A stretch of DNA of 64,000 nucleotides from Anisodus tanguticus (GCA_034509755.1 CM067557.1:12376001-12440000), one strand, 5' to 3'. Positions 1 through 10,436 are shown, numbered from the stretch's first letter. Numbers and translations are program-made. Notes: a model not told the origin generated them from the sequence alone.

Positions 1-1018
1 CTCGGCTAAGAAATCAATAAGTTCTTTATCTTTAAGAGAAACGTTTATCATATCTAAACAACACTGCTATTTTAAAAATCTTTGAGATTTTTTAAATTCC
101 AAAAAATAAAAAACCTTATCTTCTAATAAATTCACATCTTTGCTTGCAACTTTTAATTAAAGTGCTTGGTTCTATTTATCCTCCATTTGAAAAATATTGT
201 AAATTTTCAATTAAACTTAAATAGTTCCACTATGAAACGAGTAATTAATCACATCTGACCACTAATCTGATTAATTCTTAAAACTCAATTGTTTTTAGTC
301 ACATTCATTTCAAGTTGAGCTTGTTGTTGCATGTCGCTGTCATTCTAATTGACTACATTGAGTTATAATTTTTAAATCTTGAGATAAAATTATACGTAAT
401 TTCATCTATTATACTAAATTTATTCAAGACAACTTTGAGAAAGATAAACAATAGCTATCACCAGCATGTTGGTACAAGAACAAGCTCCTTAACTGAGCGG
501 ATCTACACGGTAATATGTGAGTTCACGTGAATTCAATAATTTTTGTTCAGATTTTATATATTATTAGAGTGTTCACTAAATAATTATAAATATTGAATTA
601 TAAAAAATATATATTATTATATATCAATTGAAATCATTTTAAGAACTCATAAACCTCCCATATGAATCTGCCTCATATTCCTTATAAAGAAAACGAGTTT
701 AGGTTGCCAAACATAGCAAAATGGAAATACTAACATTGGTGTTTTACCTAGTAACCTCGTAGAGTGCAAATAAATTAACCAGATACTCTTGTCCTTACTC
801 ATATTTTTCTTCTTCTTAAAAGTAAAAAGGATATCATAAAATTTATTCAAAGATGAGGGTGGCGAATTGGAGTTCTAGCGTAGTATATAGTTTTTTTTAA
901 TAATGAAAAATACTAAAAAGTTCTATGATCGTTCATAAGCTACACTATTTAAATTGTCAAGAGCAAAAAACTAAATTTCATTGATTGCATTTTCTCATAC
1001 AAGCAAATCTTCTATATG
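1..1018. other. AT-rich spacer, no gene seen
   Basis: AT-rich sequence with no sustained reading frame. A 67-codon minus-strand frame near 647-850 has no recognisable motif and low-complexity composition, so it is not called. Confidence 0.6.
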
Positions 1019-1260
1019 TTTGTGATCTTTATTTGCCAAAAGGTTGTGCTTGTTTCCCTCTCTCCCAATGTGGATAATAGTCGTTTTATTGACTTCCAAC
1101 AAGTATGTGCTATCTTCATAATTTTCCTTAGAAGATCAAACACCTTATTGTCTTGTTCAAAAGTTTGATAGCAAATAAACAATTTATTTCCACTTCTAAA
1201 TCTTTATATCTCATTATTTTGCTAATTATAGCTCTTGTTTAATGCTCCATAGTTCTGTGG
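1019..1260 (-). pseudogene. decayed RNase H-like fragment (LINE-associated type)
   Basis: Reading the minus strand from 1260 gives one frame with the pattern TELWSIKQEL, a stop, then DLEVEINCLFAIKLLNK. This matches the middle of plant RNase H-like (RVT_3) domains (AELWGI..GL...LEVE.DS..AV.L). After a frame change, 1080-1019 encodes IIHIGREGNKHNLLANKDH, resembling the C-terminal H.xREGN..AD.LA motif of that family. Such domains occur at the 3' end of plant LINE pol genes and as loose copies. At least two stops and one frameshift are visible, so it is a relic. The match is by motif recall. No upstream reverse transcriptase is seen, because a younger LTR element was inserted at 1432. Confidence 0.55.
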
Positions 1261-1431
1261 TGAGTTTTGAGGTAGAAATTTGGCTTGTTTAGATATAGAA
1301 GTTTGTCAAGGAAATATCTCAAAAAAATTCTCACCATTATCTCTAATATGGTGGCATATAAATTTTGTAGGTAAACATAGTCTTTTAATCACATTTCTAT
1401 TTATTTCTTTCCAAATATGCATAATACGTAG

Positions 1432-2047
1432 TGTTTATCCGTAAAATGGTACAATTGAATTTGTATACGTGGTCAAGGATACGTAGATCTCAAGTGACTG
1501 ACCTGACAATAATATTAGACAAAATATTGAAATAGTAAACAATATTAAGTAAAAATAAAGAAACAATTAGCCTAAGCCTTGTGCTTATTTCTTGATAAAG
1601 CCTCCGTGGCTAGTATGAAAGCGTAAGAAACAAGAGATATGTTAAAAAGTATGTTGTATTATCTTATAGATTATGTCTTACAATAGAATGAGAACTTCTA
1701 TTTACACTACAGCTATAGGGTGCAAGTTCCATGAATCATGCCCCCATAATTATCAATATTAATACTAAAAGGTAATTAAGAGGTCATAAAGGCTAATAAA
1801 GCCTAATAAAGGCTGGAGGAAACTTGGGGTCTTGTGTAACGTTTATGCACATTGAATAACGCTTGACGGTGAGTTGGCATGCTTACCCGAGTTCTTCGTA
1901 ATTTTTGCCTCCGGGAGCGGGTTACCAAATTACTTCTCTGGATCTTTCTCGGAGCCCCTCGCTTGCTGACTCGAGTCTAATTTGTCATCATCGCCATATG
2001 TCATCTATTGATATATCCACTTGTGTTTATGAATTTTTTCCTATACA
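1432..2047 (-). repeat. 3' LTR of the gag-only element
   Basis: 616 bp. It aligns along its length with 4743-5332, sharing the start TGTTTATCCGTAAAATGG and the blocks around AAGCCTCCGTGGCTAGTAT and CCTATACA. The two copies differ by scattered substitutions and small indels, so insertion is not recent. Confidence 0.88.
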
Positions 2048-2064
2048 GATAGTCTCCCTACTTT
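2048..2064 (-). other. polypurine tract of the gag-only element
   Basis: On the minus strand the sequence just upstream of the left LTR reads GGAAAGTAGGGAGACTATC, a purine-rich run abutting TGTATAGG. This is the expected position for the plus-strand primer and fixes the element's orientation. Confidence 0.6.
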
Positions 2065-3381
2065 CCGGTTACTCGCTGAGATGTGACCGGAAAGTTGAAG
2101 GTTTCTCATTTCTTGCCTGAATGTCATGTAATCACTCTTGCTACTGTCTCATTATAAACCTTACTAGAAAAACCCAATTGGGACAAAAATTGGGCGAAGA
2201 AAAAAAGAGTGCAGGACTTAGTGAATCAGATGACAACTCTGCCACTGGTTTTTCTATCGTCAATGGCCGGTTGGTGCTACAAAAGTACCATTACTGATGA
2301 AAGTTTGATCTCGGGTTTTTAGTGTTCACCCTGAACTTCTTCAAGTGTTAACTCTCGGATTCTTTGTTTCCCCCAAAATTTTTAAACTTTTGAGTCTTGA
2401 CTCTTGAGTTTTTAGTTTTTCCCGAAACTTTTAATTTTAGAGTTTTGACTATACGGTTTTAAGTTAAACCCAAAATTGTTTAATGTTTTGACTTTAGCTT
2501 TTTAGTTATACCCGGAACTCTTATAATCTCACAACCTTAGAAGTCGGGGATGTGAATGACCAAAAATTTTCATCTTCTGGCTTTAGTAAAGTCTGAATAT
2601 AACATGTCCGGATAACTTTACAATCGGGAAACAAAGCGTCCCGGCGTTTAGCCATTTGACTGGATTGCTTTATAAGATAGGGTCCTTATTTTTCAGTGCT
2701 TATGAAGAGGACGTCTCATCTTCATTTTTGCACAAATTTTTGATATGTCATTAGACAACGTTCATGTGATATCTCAGGTTTCTATAGCAAAAATTTATCA
2801 CAAAAAGGAAAAATTTATTAATTCCTTTTACATAAAAATGTAAATTCAAATTCAAGAATTATCGGCTGCCATCTAGCGTGGTCATTCCGATTATAGGTGT
2901 AAATTATTTGACCCTCCGGACAGTCCATGATATTGATATGCTTTTAACTTGAAGCGTAGGAAAATTTAAGAATGATTTCATTTCATTCGGACATATATGA
3001 GAATGTTTATAAGGTGCATGTTTTGCTTCATCTCATTTCTTGAACTTGAACGTACACAAGTGTTTACAACTTTATATTTACGACATCTTTTAGGAGATGA
3101 ACACAAATAAATTGCAAGAGAATTTCGGCCGGGCTGACACCTATTGGGTCTAGCTGGACCTTGATTCTGGTTTCTTCTAAATTTCTTTCTCTCGAGGCTG
3201 ATTTAGCAGTCCCCAGTCATTTTCTTTATTTCGGAGCCAGTTCAGGCTATCTCGGACATGACGCCTTTGGGCCAAATGCTTTTTTTCTTTTCTATTATCC
3301 CAGAGCCATCTTATGTGCTTCCGGTACTTATTATTATGATTTTCGTTACTTTGACGCGACTATCCCCAGTGTTCACAGACA

Positions 3382-4358
3382 TTACTGCTCTTCATGTAAG
3401 TTATTTTCTGGCGATTCGCTTCGGACACACTCATGACTTCTATCAGTCCGTGGTTCTGATGGGTATAGTTCAAACCGGTGTCTGGAATGCCTCCAAGCTT
3501 GATTCCGGGATGCAAAAGATGTCGATATATTTTTCTGATCATCTTCTACGTGAATTTTTGACGTACACCGGTTGTGAACATCTTCCCACATTGTTTCCTG
3601 GAACTCTAGTAGGTTTTCCTTGAGAATCTGTGAAGCATACAAACTCAGAGGATTTAGACCCATGGTGAAAGCTTTGGCGGCCCATTCATCCGGTACTACT
3701 GGCAACAACATCCGCTCCTTCTGAAATCGGGTGACGAAGTGCAGGAGCCGCTCAGACTCCCCTTGTGAAATGCTAAAGATGTCTGCCTTTTGCATTCGCA
3801 TCTTTCGGGCTCCGATATGTACTTTAATAAATATATCTGTGAGCATAGAAAATGAATCAATTGAGTGCTTGGGTAAAAATGAATACCAATTTAGAGCTCA
3901 TTTAGTCAATGTCTCACCAAATTTCTTGATCAGGACCGATTTGATCTTGTTCAATTTCTGGTCATTCCCCTTGAAAGTCGTGGTATATGCCATTATGTGT
4001 GTCCTCTGGATTTGTCGTCCCGTCATACTTGGGGATGTCCGGCATTTCAAATCTCTTCGAGATTTACTCTGGGACAACTTCTGGCTTGTATGCCAACTGA
4101 ATATATCTCATCGTGTTCGGTACTTCAACCACATGAGGGGCTCCCGATTTGATTCAACCGGTGCTGGAGCTCCTTGGCATTTTTCTCTGCCTTCTCTGTG
4201 TTGTGTCTACTTTGTCTGTCATGTCTTTCATAAATTTCAACCCTGCTCCTGAAATGAATTTTTAGGAATGGTTTTGCTTTTTGAAGCACCATCATTTCTC
4301 GATCTATTCTCATAATTTCTAGCTTCCTCGATGGTATTTGGTGGAGGTACTGGTGCAT
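3382..4358 (-). pseudogene. retrotransposon gag, degenerate
   Basis: Minus-strand frames at 4125-4358 and 3382-3846 together form a gag-like protein. The second frame (154 codons) contains ESERLLHFVTRF, ERMLLPVVPDEWAAKAF, GLNPLS and MWEDVHNRCTSKIHVEDDQ. This is the characteristic core of plant Ty3/gypsy gag (retrotransposon gag family), in which a helical region packages the RNA. The two frames are separated by about 280 bases with stops and a frame change. No zinc knuckle was identified after the core. Gag would form the virus-like particle in the cytoplasm. In this element it is the only coding content, and it is broken. Confidence 0.75.
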
Positions 4359-4722
4359 CTGGAATTGTAATTCGAATATAACCGCATCAGGTGGTCCAAT
4401 TGTTCACTTATAGCGGCGTTCTGCGCCCTCAGATTTTGTATAGCTTCCTCAGGCGTCTACTCATTGGGAATATCTTCATGCTGAGTATGTCCACCTTCGA
4501 AAGTAGCACCATCTGCAAACATCTGGTCCTCTGGTATGGTGGTTCCTATTGGCAAACCATCCGGTACGAGTGGGATGTTACTTGTGTTGTCCCCGATGTT
4601 ACGACTTCTTCCATGTTCTTATATTCCTGTCATCTGTTTGTTTTGAACAAAAAATAAGACTTGAAGAAAAAAGATTAGATTAGTAGAGAAATGGGTCACT
4701 TGTGACGCCATAATTTTCCAGG

Positions 4723-4739
4723 TCCGACGGTCGGCGCCA
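4723..4739 (-). other. primer-binding site of the gag-only element
   Basis: Reading the minus strand directly inside the right LTR gives TGGCGCCGACCGTCGGA, three bases after the LTR end. TGGCGCC is a common start of primer-binding sites in plant Ty3/gypsy elements and pairs with a tRNA 3' end in CCA. The exact tRNA is not assigned. Confidence 0.7.
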
Positions 4740-4742
4740 AAC

Positions 4743-5332
4743 TGTTTATCCGTAAAATGGTACAATTGAATTTGTATACGTAGTCAAGGACTCAAGTGAC
4801 TGAGCTGGCAATAATATTAAACAAAATACTATAATAGTAAACAATACTAAGTCAAAGTAAATAAATAATTAGCCTCAGTCTTGTGCTTATTTCTTGATAA
4901 AGCCTCTGTGGCTAGTATAAAAGCGTAAGAAATGATAGAAATGTTAAAGAGTATGTTGTATTATCTTGTAGATGATGTCTTACAATAGAATGAGAACATC
5001 TATTTATACTAGAGCTATAGGGTGCAAGTTTCATGAATCATGCTCGTATAATAACCAATATTAATAGTAAAATGTAATTAAGAGGTCATAAAGGCTAATA
5101 AAGGCCGGAGGAAATTTGGGGTCTTGTGTAACATTTTTTCACATTGAATGACGCTTGACCGGTGAGTTGGCATACTTATCCGTGTCTTTTGTAATTTCTT
5201 CCCCCGGCAGCGGGTAACCAAATTACTTTTTCGGGTCTTCCTCGAAGCCCCTCGCTTGCTGACTCGAGTTTGACCTGTCATCATCGCCACGTGTCATCTC
5301 TTGATACGTCTATTTGTATTTTGTCCTATACA
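4743..5332 (-). repeat. 5' LTR of the gag-only element
   Basis: 590 bp, partner of 1432-2047. It is followed by the TSD CGTAG at 5333-5337. Confidence 0.88.
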
Positions 5333-5374
5333 CGTAGTTACAACCTACAACTTTCATGGTAAAGAAATGGACAG

Positions 5375-5469
5375 GGTGGTGAACTCAACCCCAAAAGTTG
5401 ACTCATAAAATTAGAATTGATCAATGTCATATAAGGGCTGGAAGCAATTTTTTGGGGTTGAGTTCACCA
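5375..5469. repeat. short inverted repeat (foldback)
   Basis: GGTGAACTCAACCCCAAAA at about 5377-5396 is repeated in inverted orientation as TTTTGGGGTTGAGTTCACC at 5450-5468, with a loop of roughly 53 bases. Just after it lies CGATATGGGACACTAACAC, similar to the GATGTGGGACTCTTAACAC block common in plant TRIM-like LTRs. It may be a degraded miniature element. No TSD was identified. Confidence 0.55.
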
Positions 5470-6146
5470 GCCATATCCTACATCGATATGGGACACTAAC
5501 ACCTCGTCCCCCCACTGCACGCCATGGATTATACGTTTGAAACAATATAATATAAGGAAATTAGATAAATCAATTGTTGGGATGGGCTGACTCTAATACT
5601 ATATAAAATAATTATATTTTAAAATATAAAATATAACTTTTTTTAGATAAACTAAAAAATAGATCACATAAAATGAGTCGGAGGGAGTATTTTAATACGC
5701 GAAAGCCCTCAAAACTCAAAAATACTACTTAAAAATAATTAATTCCCAAAATATTTTCCGTAAACCTTTTCAAGACCAAATGCACAGTAAAAATGGTTTT
5801 GAAGGGTTGGTAGAGATATCAGTTGGAGAATCTAAGTGAAATACACGAACAAGTTAAAGGATCCATCAATGACTTCAAACATAGCTACTCTAGGAAAAAT
5901 ACGAAACTGTCTATAGTAATTAATTTTAATTTTAGTAAGTAGTCAAATATTTTTTTTATTGTTTATGCGATACACTTTTCAGTTTAGCCTGTTAACATAG
6001 AATGACATAATTCTAAACTTAGAAAGAATTAGTTTTACAATTCTCATTTTATCTTTAATGAGAAACTTTTGTAACAATACAAATATATATATGCAAATGT
6101 TGTAGCATACCAACCCAAATTCATTTGAACTCAATATTTTCGATCC

Positions 6147-6262
6147 AGAGCAACAACAACATACTCATTGTAATTCCACAAATGGAGTATCGGAATGGTA
6201 GATTGTATGCAGAACTTACCCCTATCTTGGCAGATATACCTTCGGCTCACTTTCGACCCAGA
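6147..6262 (-). mobile_element. TS-type SINE 3' part
   Basis: The reverse complement reads TGAGCCGAAGGTATATCTGCC, then AGGGGTAAG, TCTGCATACA, TTGTGGAATTACAATGAGTA, then TTG repeats. These are the landmarks of the Solanaceae TS SINE 3' region. It is antisense and truncated at its tRNA-like 5' side, as far as can be judged. A second copy of the family lies at 19331-19627 inside a copia LTR. Confidence 0.8.
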
Positions 6263-6804
6263 GGATACATTTATATTTAAAAATCCACAAAATTTACAAT
6301 AAATAGTAGATATGATCAACTCATAACTTTAAAGATATATAATAAATTCAATGTTAAAAACCTTGATTATTGAACTCATAAAACTTAAATTCTGAATCTG
6401 ACTCCGGTAGTACAATAGTAGTGTATTAGTTTCAAATGTTTTATTATAGCTACTAAAATGATATAACATGTTTAATATCATATAGGACAGTTCAATGTAC
6501 TAAGCTCCCACTATGTGCGGAATCCGAGGAAGGGAGCCCGGTAATATATGTTTAATATCATATATATATTTTAAAAGTCCACTTCTTTTCTAAATTTTAT
6601 AACGATTCAAACTATGTCAGGTAAATTGAAATAGTTAGAGTAATTAAAGACACTAATGTTTTAAAGCAATAATAGTATACTACTAATTTATAGTATGAGT
6701 ACGTAGTATATAAGTTGAGTTCATGTCCCTCACAGTCCTTCAATTGTTGATCTCTCTTTCCAGCAACATCATCAAGATTCAATATCTAAATAAACTTACC
6801 AAAA

Positions 6805-7486
6805 ATGGATGAACTAATATTTTCCTCATCATCATTTTCTTTAATGTTACAAGAAAACCAGCCATCAACCCTTGTTCAACAGAGGCTTCAATATATTCTC
6901 AAGAACCAAACAGAATCTTGGGCCTATGCTATTTCTGGCAAACTTCAAACGACGACAATGGACGCCTTTTTTTTAACTTGGGGTGATGGCCATTTTCACG
7001 GGACCAATAAAGACGTCGAATGGTTCTACGTGATGTCGCTTGCTGACTCTATTTGTGCCGGTGAAGGGGTTCTTGGAAAATCATTTATTACCGGTTGTTT
7101 TGTTTGGCTAACTGAAGGAAACAACTTGAGTTTTGTAGCTGCGAAAGGGCTAATGAAGCTCGAGTCAATGGCGTTAACACTCTAGTTTATGTTCCAACTT
7201 CGAGTGGCATGGTCGAGTTGGGATCGAGCAATATAATTAACAAGGACTAGAACTTGATTCAGCAAGTCAAGTCATTGTTCTCTTCAGATCATGAAATTGG
7301 TCTTATTCAATTTGATGAAAACACCATTACTTATGCTGATATTGGTATTGTTACAAGCCTGCAAGAAGATGGTCAAGAATCAGAGAACAATAGTAACAAA
7401 AAGCGTGATTCCGAGCAATCGGATTCAGATTGTCAAATACTAGACCATCCTGTGCAGAAAGGCAAAATTGGATCTAAGGTGAATTT
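6805..7486 (+). pseudogene. bHLH-MYC transcription factor pseudogene, N-terminal part (bHLH14/MYC2-like)
   Basis: The frame opens with MDELIFSSSSF and continues with VQQRLQYILKNQTESWAYAI, FLTWGDGHFHGT, DVEWFYVMSL, GEGVLGKSF and VWLTEGNNL. This is the bHLH-MYC_N domain, which in the MYC2/bHLH14 group binds JAZ repressors and Mediator in jasmonate signalling. About 30-40 residues normally found between WGDGHF and EWFYVMSL appear to be missing. A one-base shift near 7127-7143 moves the continuation CERANEARVNGVNTLVYVP into another frame. A TAG at 7248-7250 interrupts it before NLIQQVKSLF, typical of the family. An acidic, Ser/Asn-rich linker ends near GSKVNFK at about 7486. The reading is by family recall. 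Given the frameshift, stop and deletion it cannot make a normal protein. Confidence 0.85.
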
Positions 7487-7865
7487 TAAGGATTTAACTG
7501 AACTCATTGTTTTCTCTTTAATTATATGCAACTATCCCAAAAAAAGAAAGGAAGAAGTTCACTCTATTTCACATTGTTGAATTATATATAATTTTTAGGT
7601 AATGTAAGTATGTGATTTCATTTCAATAAATTAAAAAGTTTAAAAAATTTAGTTTTTCTCTCGTACTAGAAAACTTGTGATCTAAAAAGTCGTAGGTATT
7701 ATTGTAGTTATAAATTGACTCATTAAGGTTAAAATAAAATGCTTAAAGTAAAATTACTTTTAAATATAGAAATATAATTTTTTTATGAGAAATACTAAAA
7801 AAGGTATGCTACAAAAATTAAGATACAAAAATAATTAATTTTAAACTTAGCTATTTTAAATTTTT
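7487..7865. other. insertion or decayed MITE within the bHLH pseudogene
   Basis: An AT-rich stretch separates the linker from the bHLH domain. Genes of this group are typically intronless, so this is more likely an insertion than an intron. The segment around 7715-7800 (TAAATTGACTCATTAAGG, AAATTACTTTTAAATATAGAAA) resembles Stowaway-family interiors like the intact copy at 11598. No clear TIR or TSD was found. Confidence 0.4.
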
Positions 7866-8087
7866 GACTCCGTGCCGAGGAAGACCTTGAAGAAAAGAAA
7901 GAACGGAGAAAATTGCGACAAGCAATTGAACCACGTAGATGCGGAGAGGCAGAGGAGGGAGAAATGCAACCACCGATTCTACGCGTTGCGAGCGGTGGTT
8001 CCTCACGTTACTAGAATGGAAAAAGCCGCATTGCTATCAGATGTTGTGGCATATATCAATGAATTGAAAACTATGTTGGAAATTTAA
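7866..8087 (+). pseudogene. bHLH DNA-binding domain of the split pseudogene
   Basis: The frame encodes PRKTLKKRKNGENCDKQ followed by LNHVDAERQRREKCNHRFY, ALRAVVPHVTRMEKAALLSD and VVAYINELKTMLEI, then a stop. This is a complete basic helix-loop-helix. The His, Glu, Arg positions of the basic region (H..AERQRREK) that contact the E-box are present. Leucine-rich helices would dimerise. One family-typical position reads Cys (REKCN instead of REKLN). The frame ends soon after helix 2. The expected C-terminal domain is found 2.1 kb away at 10185-10436, so the gene was interrupted here. Confidence 0.88.
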
Positions 8088-8960
8088 CTATATGGGATTG
8101 AATTTTTTCCATATTTAATGATTTAAACACATAGGTCTAGCATGTCGGAAACATCGTTTCTTCGCACATGCCTAATATACTAAATGAGTAGATAATATTG
8201 TGCCAAGTATCGTCAAATTTCGTTGAGGAATGAAAGAGATATTGATGCACAGAGTAAGGTGTTTGAGACACAAATAGATGGATTGGTTTGGCCAAATTAT
8301 AGAATTCCCACATCGGTTGAATATGGAAGGATTGAGGACTATTTTAACTATAGTTTTGAGTGAAGGTTTGGGCCCCAAATGGTGACCCAAATTTTAAGAA
8401 GGGGGAGGACCTAGGTGAGCTTGGGTTCAGGGCTAAGCCCGACGCGCGCCGCCACCGCCCGATCCGATCCGGCAGCCTCGGGCTGTGGGCTTTCTTCTGA
8501 AATTCTCTTTTGGTCCTTGAAATATTTCTTATTTACACTTTGGTCCCTGAAGATTTTGGAAACGTTGCAACGACTCTATCTTCTCCAAACGGCACCAGCC
8601 AACGGATCTGACTTCAACAGTTAGAATCCGCCCTCTTCTTCACCTATAAATTGAACATTACTGTTCTGTTCAAATATAGAAAAAAAACTAAACAAAACCG
8701 GAAAATCCTCTCCTCTCTTTGCAATTTGTTCAATATTTTTTTCTTCGCCGGAATCAACCTTACTAGCTTTGTATTGTTGGTTGTTGTTGTTTTATCTTGT
8801 GAGACTATTGTCCAATACCGTAAAAGCATCTATACGAGGCAATTTTGTCTTAAAGAAAGAGAGTCATCTTCCGACTCAACTTTTCTTTCTTGATTAACAT
8901 TTCTGATACGCTTTTAACCTACAATTTAAGACAAAATTTATATTTCTAAGTGTTCGAAAG
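8088..8960 (+). other. insertion DNA, possible 5' LTR/leader of a copia relic
   Basis: This stretch joins the interrupted bHLH gene to the gag relic at 8961. It contains the phrase CCCACATCGGTTGAATATGG, a GC-rich patch at 8435-8490, CT-rich runs and CCTATAAATTGAAC at about 8642-8655, which could be a TATA element of an LTR promoter. No matching second LTR and no clear primer-binding site were found, so the LTR reading is tentative. Confidence 0.35.
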
Positions 8961-9602
8961 ATGTATTCTTCAACCATTGCCAATGGTTCTGCTCCTGCTA
9001 GTTTCCAAAGCGAACGCCCAGAAAAGTTTCTGGGTACCAATTTCAAGAGATGGCAACAAAAGATGTTGTTCTATCTTACTACTTTGAACCTGTCACACTT
9101 TCTGACAGAATATCCTCCTTCTAGTGGGAATGCAATAGACACTTAGTCTAACACAACGACTGAAGTGGGCGAAGATATCCAAGTCACAAATGCCCTGAAG
9201 TTAACACTGGATGCCTGAAATCATAGTGATTTCATGTGCAAAAATTGCATTATGAACGGTCTGTCGGATACACTCTATACTGTGTATTGAACTGTGAAGA
9301 TGGCAAATGAGTTGTGGGAAAAACTCAAGAAAAAGTACAGCGCACAAGATGCGGGTACTAAGAAATTCATCGTTGGAGAGTTTTTGAAATTTCAAATGGT
9401 GGATGGCAAATCAGTGATGTCCTAAATCCAGGAGTTTCAAATGATTCTTCATCATCTGGATTTGGAAGGAATGAAGCCAAATGAGTAGTTTCTGGTTGCG
9501 TCTTTGATTGAGAAATTGCCTCCCTCGTGGAACGAGTTCATGAGTTATCTCAAACTAAAGACAAAACAAATGGGGTTTGAAGACCTTATCATCAAATTAA
9601 TT
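8961..9602 (+). pseudogene. Ty1/copia gag relic
   Basis: One frame runs for about 640 bases from ATG 8961. It reads FQSERPEKFLGTNFKRWQQK, MLFYLTTLNLSHFLTEYPP, ANELWEKLKKKYSAQDAGTK, MVDGKSVM, EFQMILHHLDLEGMKPNE and LIEKLPPSWNEFMSYL. This is the UBN2-type gag of plant copia elements. Five in-frame stops occur at 9144 TAG, 9216 TGA, 9288 TGA, 9423 TAA and 9486 TAG, with no frameshift. The copy stops before any zinc knuckle, and no pol follows. It lies within the insertion that split the bHLH gene. Confidence 0.82.
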
Positions 9603-9755
9603 CACTGCTGAAAATCTTAAAAAGTGAACCATTAAATTTAAATTTTAAATTCGTTCTTGTACATGCGTATAACAAAAATTTCACTGCTTTTAAAACGGAT
9701 TAATAAGAAAATTGTATCACGTGACTTAAGAGAGAGTAAATAATAAGTACATAAA
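9603..9755. other. AT-rich insertion DNA
   Basis: Nothing recognisable lies between the gag relic and the TRIM. The last five bases, ATAAA at 9751-9755, are the left TSD of the TRIM. Confidence 0.4.
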
Positions 9756-10091
9756 TGTAAAGAATGGATCTTGAGCCTAACTTAATTCAAAAGCTAGCTT
9801 GTAGGGTGAGGATTGTCCAAATTCATATAAGGAGTCCATGTTCCCATTTCATATCCGATGTAGGACTCTTAACACTCCCCCACACGCCCAGACCTTGTTA
9901 ACTGGAGCGTGGATAATATAATTTGGGGGCTCAACATCGATGAACAAAGAATTGGAATTGGTTTGGCTCTGATACCATGTAAAGAATGGATCTTGGGCCT
10001 AACTCATTCCCAAAAGCTAGCTTGTAGAGTGAGGATTGTCCAAATCCATATAAGGAGTCCATGTTCACATTCCATATCCGATGTCTTAATA
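9756..10091 (-). mobile_element. complete TRIM (miniature LTR retrotransposon), 336 bp
   Basis: The LTRs are 9756-9874 and 9978-10091. Each starts TGTAAAGAATGGATCTTG. The left one ends CTCTTAACA; the right one ends CTTAATA after a six-base loss. A perfect TSD, ATAAA, occurs at 9751-9755 and 10092-10096. On the minus strand the right LTR is followed with no gap by TGGTATCAGAGCCAAACC (9977-9960), a canonical initiator-Met tRNA primer-binding site. The left LTR is preceded by the purine run GGCGTGTGGGGGAG (9888-9875). The interior is only about 100 bp and non-coding, so the element must borrow all proteins. Confidence 0.92.
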
Positions 10092-10096
10092 ATAAA

Positions 10097-10184
10097 GTCT
10101 TGAAATTTTTTTGACTTCTAACTTCAAATATTCTTACAAACTTCTCTAACTTCACCTTGTGCAACATTTGGACTAAACAACCAC
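10097..10184 (+). other. linker DNA before the C-terminal bHLH piece
   Basis: A short stretch whose frame into the C-terminal domain reads SLTSPCATFGLNNHT. It could be the decayed variable linker between the helix and the ACT-like domain of the bHLH gene. The exact right junction of the insertion is not clear. Confidence 0.35.
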
Positions 10185-10436
10185 ACATTGGAGGTTGAAG
10201 TGAAGATGGCGGGTCCAGATGCCATGGTTAGGGTTCAATAAGAAAATGTGAATTACCCATCAGCAAGATTGATGTGTGCACTTCAAGATCTTGAACTACA
10301 TGTCCACCATGCCAGCATGAGTGTCAACAACATTGTGCTTCAAGATATAGTCATTAGAGTCCCTCAAGGTTTGGAAACTGAAGATGGATTAAGAGTTGCT
10401 CTTCTTACAAGCTTAGAGAAAATATCGTGTTGATAA
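10185..10436 (+). pseudogene. C-terminal ACT-like domain of the bHLH-MYC pseudogene
   Basis: The frame reads LEVEVKMAGPDAMVRVQ, a TAA at 10239-10241, then ENVNYPSARLMCALQDLELHV, HHASMSVNNIVLQDIVIRVP and GLETEDGLRVALLTSLEKIS before TGA. This is the conserved C-terminal ACT-like region of MYC2/bHLH14-type factors (NVNYPSARLM.ALRDLE..VHHASMS). It follows the bHLH domain directly in intact family members. Here it is 2.1 kb downstream, separated by a copia gag relic and a TRIM. The single stop is one change away from a sense codon. It is therefore the missing 3' end of the pseudogene at 6805. Confidence 0.88.

Larger units (their letters stand above)
1432..5332 (-). mobile_element. 3.9 kb gag-only LTR retrotransposon (TR-GAG-like, Ty3/gypsy-derived)
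   Basis: Two LTRs begin TGTTTATCCG and end CCTATACA. They are flanked by a perfect 5 bp TSD, CGTAG (1427-1431 and 5333-5337). A primer-binding site lies next to the right LTR on the minus strand and a purine-rich tract next to the left LTR, so the element runs right to left. The 2.7 kb interior contains only gag-like coding sequence; no protease, reverse transcriptase or integrase motif was found. This architecture matches the non-autonomous class called TR-GAG, which relies on a partner element for pol. It could also be an internally deleted autonomous element, but the small size with intact boundaries favours the first view. It sits beside an RNase H relic on the left and AT-rich DNA on the right. 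Confidence 0.85.

Noticed and set aside
3161..4252. Plus-strand frames of 91, 121 and 173 codons
   Set aside because: They overlap the minus-strand gag, which has family motifs; these have none.
7486..7866. Possible intron between the bHLH linker and bHLH domain (donor-like AAG GTGAAT)
   Set aside because: Family members are typically intronless and no good acceptor precedes the domain; insertion is likelier.
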